A program made the position numbers and the translations under genes. DNA of 15,047 bases from DASXZH01 sp036502005 (GTDB lineage: Bacteria; Armatimonadota; Fimbriimonadia; Fimbriimonadales; Fimbriimonadaceae): contig DASXZH010000051.1 of assembly GCA_036502005.1 (NCBI GenBank), positions 1-15,047 on the forward strand, written 5' to 3'. Under the pieces are notes generated by a model. It worked only from the letters and a program-made list of their open reading frames with translations. It was not told the origin of the DNA and did no database searches. Below, piece by piece: positions 7,289-12,531 of the stretch. Each line of letters begins with the position of its first letter. Within the stretch, counting starts at the first letter, position 1.

Positions 7289-8281
7289 GTGAATAATCGT
7301 AAAGTTGCTTTGGAGCTTCGAGACGTGGTCGCCGTTGCCGCTGTTGTAGTGTCGCTTTCTTGGGTGGCCTCCGCTGTGGCAGGCCGACTGCAGTCAGATC
7401 GCGCTTCAGGCGTTGCACGGATCGGTAAGCTGGCCAAAGGCGAACTTCTATACGAGCAAGATCACGACAGCATGTTTGTGCTGGCGGCTGAAGATGTGTA
7501 TGATGACGGCTGTCCAAGCACGAAGAAACAAGATCCTCGTTGTATTCGAGACATAAAGGTTCCAACTCGGGATTGGCCTCTTGCTCTGATGCCCTATGTA
7601 AAGGACGTGAAGGCATTCGTTAACCCGGACACCGGGGATCCGCAGGGGTATTTCTCGGAAGGCAACCCAAACTATCTGCCCAGGAATTGGAATCCATATG
7701 CCCAGTTCGCGTACAACTACACTTTTTTGGCGCCGATAAGTATTGGAACGCCCGTCTTCGGGGCTCAGCCTGGCGGCGGCCCTCCAAGCATTGGGAGCGA
7801 AGCTTGTTTTCGATCCGCTGCAATTCATCCTGAAAAGACAGTCCTTTTCGTTAGCGCCCAGACATTTGCGGCCTATAACGATGCGGCTAAACAGTTCGAT
7901 CCGCCCGATTATGATTTGGCGATGCCACCGGGAGCTTTTGCCCCCTTATATTTCTCTACAAAACGCTTGGTCTTAGGTGGCGATCCGGGATCAGCGGAAA
8001 ATCCCTCCCAATACTATGTTGGATGGGTCAAAAATTCTCCTCGTGGAGAGTTCACCTCAAATATCCGCGTGTTAAAGCCAAAACCGGGCGCTTACACTGC
8101 CTGGCTCGATGGACACGTGAGCATCCAAACCGATGAACAGCTCGCGGCCGGCACTGACTTCGATACGTCAGCTCCTGAAAACAAGGCGGACTATAACAAT
8201 GGCAAGTATTTAGGATGCGATATCACCGACATCGACAAATACCTTTGGTCTTTGGATGGAACTGTGCGTGACCTCAGGTAG
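7289..8281 (+). CDS. Prepilin-like secreted protein with degenerate N-terminal signal
   Basis: The 330-residue protein resembles the abundant DUF1559/H-X9-DG family, which normally starts with a type III prepilin signal (FTLIELLVVIAI). Here the N terminus is MNNRKVALELRDVV followed by one hydrophobic helix (about 12-32). The next segment, GVARIGKLAKGELLYEQDHDSMF, matches the family's post-helix block (NLKQLGLA..MYA.DYD). Near the C terminus WLDGHV (D274-G275-H276) matches the family's DGH motif, but the histidine expected ten residues earlier is Pro264. It is probably anchored at the membrane or exported; role unknown. The start is GTG 7289, with AAAGGAG at 7278-7284 four bases upstream. It ends one base from the convergent XylR-type regulator. 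Confidence 0.65.
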   Translation: MNNRKVALELRDVVAVAAVVVSLSWVASAVAGRLQSDRASGVARIGKLAKGELLYEQDHDSMFVLAAEDVYDDGCPSTKKQDPRCIRDIKVPTRDWPLALMPYVKDVKAFVNPDTGDPQGYFSEGNPNYLPRNWNPYAQFAYNYTFLAPISIGTPVFGAQPGGGPPSIGSEACFRSAAIHPEKTVLFVSAQTFAAYNDAAKQFDPPDYDLAMPPGAFAPLYFSTKRLVLGGDPGSAENPSQYYVGWVKNSPRGEFTSNIRVLKPKPGAYTAWLDGHVSIQTDEQLAAGTDFDTSAPENKADYNNGKYLGCDITDIDKYLWSLDGTVRDLR

Positions 8282-8282
8282 C

Positions 8283-9449
8283 TTAGCGCTCTTCGCCTTG
8301 GATCTTGGTCCGGTAAGCCCTTGGCGAAACTCCGAGCTCTTGGGCGAAAGTAGTCGCCAGCCACGTAGCGCTACCAAATCCTGAGCGGGCCGCCACTGAT
8401 TCCACAGGCAAGTCGGTCGTGGCCAACAAATGCTGAGCATTGGAGAGCCTAACATGCCGCATTTCATCAAGCAGAGAATGCCCAAGTTGGTCTTTAAAGA
8501 GCTTCTCCAGAGTCCGCCGCCCGACTGGCGCCATCTTCACAATATCTGGAACAGTAAGACCTTCGCAGGCTTTTTCTCGTATTAAGCGCACCGCCGCCGC
8601 AACATACGGGTCGTTTATGGCAAGCGTATCGGTAGAGCGACGGGAAACGACCGTAGTTGGAGGAAGGAGTAGCGGTTCTTCGGGGGCCCGTGCTCCCTCC
8701 ATTAACCTATCAAGTAAGGAGGCAGCCTCATAGCCCACTCTCCTTGCCGGCGTCGCGATGCTGGAAAGCGGCGGATAACCAAGGCTTCCTAAATACGGAT
8801 CGTTATCCACACCCAAGATCGCGACCTGGCTCGGAACGTCGATTTCTCCGGCAAAGCAGGCCTCGCTAACAATAAGAGCGTGCTCATCGTTATCGGCAAA
8901 GATGCCTATCGGTTTGGGAAGCATTTTCACCCAGTTGGCCAATTTTGCATCCGCGCCGCCCATCGTCCATGGCTGAGCGGAAGGTGCATGTTCTTCCTCA
9001 AGAGTGTAACTTGAGCACCCAAACCCGTTTTCATGCAGGGCGCTTTCAAAACCCTGTAAACGCATTGCCGAAAATGTGTGGTCCGTTCGGCCTAAAAAGG
9101 CGAATCTCTCTAATCCGAGATCCATCAGGTGGCCGGCAGCCAGGCGGCCTACGGCGACGTCGTCCACAGAGATCCGAGGGATCTTGCTAGAACCCTGCCA
9201 GGTGGCTACGTCCACAAACGGGCATTTCATTTTTTGGAGGTTTGTTAAAGTTCGATTGTCGAACAAGAAGGCGATAATCCCGTGCGGGTTCCATTCCTGG
9301 AGGGCATCCATGTACTCGGATTTCGGATCAACGAAATGGCACATCCACGCCTTTTTAGGCGCGGCATAGTCGCGAACGCCTTGAAGAACGTCGTGGTTAA
9401 ATCCAACAAGACGTTCCATTAGAAGGGCGATCTTTCGGATCCTCTGCAC
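8283..9449 (-). CDS. XylR-type AraC-family transcription regulator
   Basis: The 388-residue protein has the E. coli XylR architecture (about 390 residues). A LacI/periplasmic-binding-protein-like ligand domain covers about 5-270 (RISVDDVAVGRLAAGHL, GIFADNDEHA and ILGVDNDP are characteristic blocks). A C-terminal AraC DNA-binding domain covers about 280-385, with a second helix-turn-helix SGFGSATWLATTFAQELGVSP. It probably senses a sugar and activates a sugar-use gene. The gene is divergent from the secreted alpha-amylase, its most likely target. The start is GTG; on the minus strand TAAAAT at 9461-9456 places the transcript start at or next to the GTG, so the message may be leaderless, and no Shine-Dalgarno sequence is present. 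It is not orthologous xylR by evidence here, so no symbol is given. Confidence 0.88.
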   Translation of the reverse strand: MQRIRKIALLMERLVGFNHDVLQGVRDYAAPKKAWMCHFVDPKSEYMDALQEWNPHGIIAFLFDNRTLTNLQKMKCPFVDVATWQGSSKIPRISVDDVAVGRLAAGHLMDLGLERFAFLGRTDHTFSAMRLQGFESALHENGFGCSSYTLEEEHAPSAQPWTMGGADAKLANWVKMLPKPIGIFADNDEHALIVSEACFAGEIDVPSQVAILGVDNDPYLGSLGYPPLSSIATPARRVGYEAASLLDRLMEGARAPEEPLLLPPTTVVSRRSTDTLAINDPYVAAAVRLIREKACEGLTVPDIVKMAPVGRRTLEKLFKDQLGHSLLDEMRHVRLSNAQHLLATTDLPVESVAARSGFGSATWLATTFAQELGVSPRAYRTKIQGEER

Positions 9450-9470
9450 CTAAATATTTTAACCCGAACC

Positions 9471-9501
9471 TGCGCAAACCAAACGAACGAATGCGCAAAC
9501 C
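9471..9501. promoter_or_regulatory. Pair of direct repeats, probable regulator binding half-sites
   Basis: TGCGCAAACC occurs at 9471-9480 and again at 9492-9501, a 21-bp period and so two helical turns. AraC-family proteins bind paired direct half-sites with this spacing (AraC at araI1-araI2). The site lies between the regulator and the amylase. The second copy ends 18 bases before a possible -10 (TATTTT, 9519-9524) and so would cover the -35 region of the amylase promoter. The first copy overlaps the -35 area of the regulator's own promoter. Binding is inferred. Confidence 0.6.
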
Positions 9502-9582
9502 TTAAGCTATTGGCCCGTTATTTTTGCTGGATTTGATAAGGTGTAGAAACGGCCGCCACAGACGGCGTGCCTGGGAGGGTCT

Positions 9583-11406
9583 ATGAGAGACACAGTTATA
9601 AGAAGGCGCTTTCGCGGGGCGGGAAGCGCGCTCGCTAAACTTGCCATGCTGGCAGCTTTTGGCACGTCGGCGGCAGTATCGAGGGCCGGTGTGATGATGG
9701 AGGGATTCTATTGGAACGTCCCATCGATTGGCGCGGGGAATGCAGGAGCGGACTGGTGGTATGACCACCTTGCACGGCAAGCCAACACCCTCAAGCTTGA
9801 TGGATTTAGCGCGATCTGGATCCCACCGGAACTGAAAGGAGCTTCCGGCGGATACTCCATGGGTTACGACCCATTCGACGATTACGATTTAGGTTCAAAG
9901 AATCAGATGTCGACGGTTACGACCCGGTTCGGAACCAGAACCCAACTTGAGCGCATGTGCGCCATGATGCATGCCAGCAGCTTGCAAATCTACGCAGACC
10001 TTGTAAATAACCACCGGGACGGCGATCCTGGCAACTATGTTTACAGCTATTTGGGTGCCTACGGAACCGCCGGCGCGGGCCGATTCCCCAAACAACAAAC
10101 GGATTTCCACCCGTATGTGGCTCAGGATCCAAACGTCCCTGCCGGCAGTGGGGAAAACTTCAACGAGTTTGGCCGCGACCTTGCTCCTATCAACGCAACT
10201 CCCAGTGGCTATGTCTCGAACGGACTCAATGCAGCAGGGGATTGGCTAACCAAGGCCTTGGATCTAAACGGCTACCGAATGGACGATGTTTATGGCATCT
10301 CAACCAACTGGTTGACGTCCTATCTTGGTTACAACTCCCTCGCCGGCAAGTTCGCTGTGGGCGAGTATTACGACTACACCGAATCAGACTTGGAATATTG
10401 GATCCAAACAATGATGAGTGGCCGGGCCAGCGCCTTCGATTTCCCACTTCGTGGGGATCTGAAAGCCATGTGCAACACGCCCAGCAGCTTCAATATGGCT
10501 CAGTTGGACCATGATGGCCTAACCGGCGCCGATCCCACCCACTCAGTAACTTTCGTGGATAACCACGACACGGATCAAAGCGACCCTGTGTCTCAAAACA
10601 AAATGTTGGCTTATGCCTACATTCTCACCGCCGAGGGTTATCCGTGCGTGTTTTATAAAGATTGGAGCGCTGATTCCGGTTGCTACAACCTTGGCACTTA
10701 CATCAATAACTTGATCTGGATCCACGAGAATCTAGCTAGTGGAACGACCCTCCAGCGTTACAAAAACAACCTTTTTTTTGTCTACGAGCGACAAGGCGGC
10801 CAACATCTGCTAGTGGGTCTGAACAACAACACCGGCTACGACTATGTTTGCAGCAACGTTCAAACCGGTTTCGGGAACAACGTTCATTTGCACGACTATA
10901 CGGGGCATTGTCCTGACGTTTACACCAACGGCAGCGGGCAAGTGACAATTACTTTGCCGGTTGCAACAAATGGAATGGGATACTGCGCCTATGCTCCGGC
11001 TGGAATCACGGGAAGCTTCACCGCTCCTGTAACGAACACCACCCAGGAGTATGCGGGTGCAACCGATTTGGATATCAAACCGGCGGACAACACCACCCTT
11101 GAAACGGTGGGCCAAGTCTGGTGCGCGGCAAGCCAAACGATCAATGAGGCCCTCTACTTCACTACGACAAGCTGGACTAGCTCCACCTACATTTATGTAG
11201 AAGTCGACAATCCTTCGGGAACTAAGATCGCCAGCGGCAACTACTACTCGAGCACGGCTCAGGGAACAAAGGTGAACGCAACCGCCAGTACGGCAGGTTT
11301 CTACACCTTCAAGATCCGGTCGTACAACACTCCATCTGGGAACCCAAAACCCACTTATTGGATGGATATTAACTACCACGCTCCTCAGACCGCGTCTGGT
11401 TTTTAA
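9583..11406 (+). CDS. Secreted GH13 alpha-amylase with C-terminal beta domain
   Basis: This 607-residue enzyme should hydrolyse alpha-1,4 bonds of starch or glycogen outside the cytoplasm. A signal peptide spans about 1-35; its RRRF could be Tat-like, though Sec is equally possible. All four GH13 regions are present: DLVNNH (139-144), GYRMDD with nucleophile Asp234, VGEYYD with acid/base Glu261, and FVDNHDT with transition-state Asp326. A beta domain follows the barrel to about 472. Residues about 474-607 form an extra beta-rich, Thr/Ser/Asn-rich domain of unrecognised family, perhaps for carbohydrate binding or surface attachment. GGAGG at 9574-9578 is four bases before the ATG. Divergence from a XylR-type regulator suggests sugar-induced expression. 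Confidence 0.95.
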   Translation: MRDTVIRRRFRGAGSALAKLAMLAAFGTSAAVSRAGVMMEGFYWNVPSIGAGNAGADWWYDHLARQANTLKLDGFSAIWIPPELKGASGGYSMGYDPFDDYDLGSKNQMSTVTTRFGTRTQLERMCAMMHASSLQIYADLVNNHRDGDPGNYVYSYLGAYGTAGAGRFPKQQTDFHPYVAQDPNVPAGSGENFNEFGRDLAPINATPSGYVSNGLNAAGDWLTKALDLNGYRMDDVYGISTNWLTSYLGYNSLAGKFAVGEYYDYTESDLEYWIQTMMSGRASAFDFPLRGDLKAMCNTPSSFNMAQLDHDGLTGADPTHSVTFVDNHDTDQSDPVSQNKMLAYAYILTAEGYPCVFYKDWSADSGCYNLGTYINNLIWIHENLASGTTLQRYKNNLFFVYERQGGQHLLVGLNNNTGYDYVCSNVQTGFGNNVHLHDYTGHCPDVYTNGSGQVTITLPVATNGMGYCAYAPAGITGSFTAPVTNTTQEYAGATDLDIKPADNTTLETVGQVWCAASQTINEALYFTTTSWTSSTYIYVEVDNPSGTKIASGNYYSSTAQGTKVNATASTAGFYTFKIRSYNTPSGNPKPTYWMDINYHAPQTASGF

Positions 11407-11427
11407 CCCAGGCGAGGGAGAATCATA

Positions 11428-11461
11428 GGGCCACCGGCTTGTCCGGTGGTCCTTTTCTATT
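11428..11461 (+). terminator. Rho-independent terminator after alpha-amylase
   Basis: A 10-bp GC-rich stem (11428-11437 with 11443-11452, one G-U pair) closes a 5-base loop (CTTGT) and is followed by TTTTCTATTT. It lies about 20 bases past the amylase stop. Its left arm, CCACCGGCTT, is the same 10-mer as the tail of the first 77-bp repeat at 11562-11571. Confidence 0.85.
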
Positions 11462-11493
11462 TGAGCAAGGCAAAATGGAACCCAAACTTACTA

Positions 11494-11570
11494 TTTGTCA
11501 TTGCGAGGAACGCAAGTGCGACGAAGTCGCGCTGGAGTGACGCGGCAATCTACCTGGCCTACCACCGGCT
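11494..11570 (+). repeat. 77-bp palindromic dispersed repeat, copy 1 (forward)
   Basis: It starts TTTGTCATTGCGAGG and ends CCACCGGCT. Outer ATTGC and GCAAT match in inverted orientation, and a central GCGAC-GAA-GTCGC forms a hairpin. This belongs to a type of intergenic repeat common in many bacterial phyla, whose reading-frame artefact is often annotated as HCEERSDAAI-like peptide. It is 70/77 identical to copy 3, and 58 of its first 59 bases match copy 2. Confidence 0.9.
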
Positions 11571-11640
11571 TCAAGTTAAGAGCTAGCCCACGCAATTACT
11601 TCTATAATGACTGCTTCATGAGTCTCCCGACTGACCAATA

Positions 11641-11717
11641 TCCGGTGGCACTTTCAGTTAGATTGCCGCGTCACTCCAGCGCGACTTCGTCGTACTTGCG
11701 TTCCTCGCAATGACAAA
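11641..11717 (-). repeat. 77-bp palindromic dispersed repeat, copy 2 (inverted)
   Basis: Read on the minus strand, this copy matches copy 1 at 58 of the first 59 positions. The tails then diverge, but both carry CCACCGG at the far end. Together with copy 1 it makes a large inverted repeat, 77-base arms around a 70-base spacer (11571-11640). One base of the central hairpin stem is changed (GCGAC to ACGAC), which shortens the stem. Confidence 0.9.
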
Positions 11718-11782
11718 AATTATGGATGGCTGGGCGAATTGATTTTTCTCCTCTAAAAGTCAAATTTGGTAGTCTAAACCTA

Positions 11783-12139
11783 ATGCGGTACGGGCGAATC
11801 TTCTTCGTTTACATCATGGCGAGCGATTCGCGCGTTCTCTACACTGGCGTCACCAACGCGCTAGTTCGGCGGGTTTCTCAGCACAAGGCCGCCGAAGGCT
11901 CCGCATTTACTGCGCGATACAGGGTCGGCAAACTCGTTTACTATGAAACATTCGCTTATGTGAAGAGCGCCATCGAGCGGGAAAAGCAGATTAAGGCCGG
12001 AAGCCGAGCAGATAAAATTCGGCTTATAGAGAGTGTAAATCCTGACTGGCGGGATATTAGTGACGATTTCAGGCTTATGTCCGCCGATGTGGTCGCAGCT
12101 TTTACCCCGAGGAATAATTGTTGTCCTTGGCGAATCTAG
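11783..12139 (+). CDS. Small GIY-YIG nuclease-family protein
   Basis: The protein is a stand-alone GIY-YIG nuclease domain of the COG2827/UPF0213 type. From ATG 11783 it has 118 residues. The motif pair is VYI (9-11 from this start) and YTG in VLYTGVTN. A catalytic-type arginine follows in RRVSQH, and the metal-binding glutamate is expected in the AIEREKQIK helix. Conservation ends near DWRDISDDF, leaving about 20 non-conserved tail residues. The same frame extends to ATG 11726, but family proteins begin a few residues before FFVYIM, so 11783 is preferred; neither start has a clear Shine-Dalgarno sequence. Copies 2 and 3 of the 77-bp repeat bracket the gene in opposite orientation. The cellular role of this family is poorly known. 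A link with the repeats is inferred. Confidence 0.85.
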   Translation: MRYGRIFFVYIMASDSRVLYTGVTNALVRRVSQHKAAEGSAFTARYRVGKLVYYETFAYVKSAIEREKQIKAGSRADKIRLIESVNPDWRDISDDFRLMSADVVAAFTPRNNCCPWRI

Positions 12140-12167
12140 GCTATTGGGGCTTAATTCCAACTCGTAA

Positions 12168-12244
12168 TTTGTCATTGCGAGGAGCGGAAACGCGACGAAG
12201 TCGCGCTGGAGTGACGCGGCAATCTACCTGGCTAGCCACCGGCT
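12168..12244 (+). repeat. 77-bp palindromic dispersed repeat, copy 3 (forward)
   Basis: This copy has the same 77-base length as copy 1 and 70 identical positions, with an intact 6-bp hairpin stem CGCGAC-GAA-GTCGCG. The tail adds a second hairpin, TAGCC (12233-12237) facing GGCTA (12241-12245) around ACC. It starts 28 bases after the GIY-YIG stop codon and could act as that gene's 3' transcript structure. Confidence 0.9.
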
Positions 12245-12245
12245 A

Positions 12246-12406
12246 ACGTATCCAGAGGCTAGCGCCGTCCCTCCCACCCATCAAAGCGGGTTGTAAAACA
12301 TCGAAACCAGGATTTGCCCTCCCGCCGTCGTTAAAAAATGGAGAACCAAAAATCCCGCCAACTCATCAAAAGAAGACCCTCAAAAAACTGTGAAAACAAA
12401 ATGTAT
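12246..12406. other. Non-coding leader region before the S15 hydrolase gene
   Basis: No gene, repeat copy or strong hairpin is visible. The right half is A-rich, as is common upstream of a promoter. Confidence 0.5.
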
Positions 12407-12453
12407 GTTTGAACTTGATTTGTCAACCATAAATGGACATGACAGGTTCAAAC
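12407..12453. promoter_or_regulatory. Nested imperfect palindrome, probable operator
   Basis: Three inverted pairs are nested: GTTTGAAC (12407-12414) with GTTCAAAC (12446-12453), TGTCA (12421-12425) with TGACA (12440-12444), and CCAT with ATGG at 12427-12436. The right arm contains the -35 of the promoter at 12439-12467, so a protein bound here would block or recruit polymerase. It lies upstream of the transcript start, which argues for a DNA site rather than an RNA structure. The binding protein is unknown. Confidence 0.45.
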
Positions 12454-12467
12454 TCCCAAACTATACA
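12439..12467 (+). promoter_or_regulatory. Sigma-70-like promoter for the S15 hydrolase
   Basis: ATGACA (12439-12444) and TATACA (12462-12467) each differ from consensus at one position and are 17 bases apart. The transcript would start near 12474, leaving a leader of about 58 bases that contains a short upstream ORF. Confidence 0.65.
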
Positions 12468-12509
12468 CGATCCAAAATGCAACACCTTGAGATCAGACAA
12501 AGGGCCTAG

Positions 12510-12530
12510 ATGAACTCCTACACTGCGTAA
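12510..12530 (+). CDS. Six-codon upstream ORF (possible leader peptide)
   Basis: AAAGGG at 12499-12504 lies five bases before an ATG that encodes MNSYTA and stops with TAA at 12528-12530. One base separates this stop from the ATG of the hydrolase, which itself has no Shine-Dalgarno sequence. Ribosomes ending here could restart on the hydrolase, so the mini-ORF may supply its ribosome loading. The peptide is too short to judge by conservation here, and a chance ORF remains possible. Confidence 0.4.
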   Translation: MNSYTA

Positions 12531-12531
12531 A

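Noticed and set aside
10810..11379. 189-codon minus-strand ORF inside the amylase gene
   Set aside because: It is a shadow of the amylase frame, with no family signal.
11495..11713. 72-codon ORF across the repeat doublet
   Set aside because: It is read through both repeat copies and resembles the well-known artefact peptides of this repeat; no ribosome site or family match.
11494..12244. CRISPR array
   Set aside because: Only three copies in mixed orientation with unequal spacing, and no cas genes.
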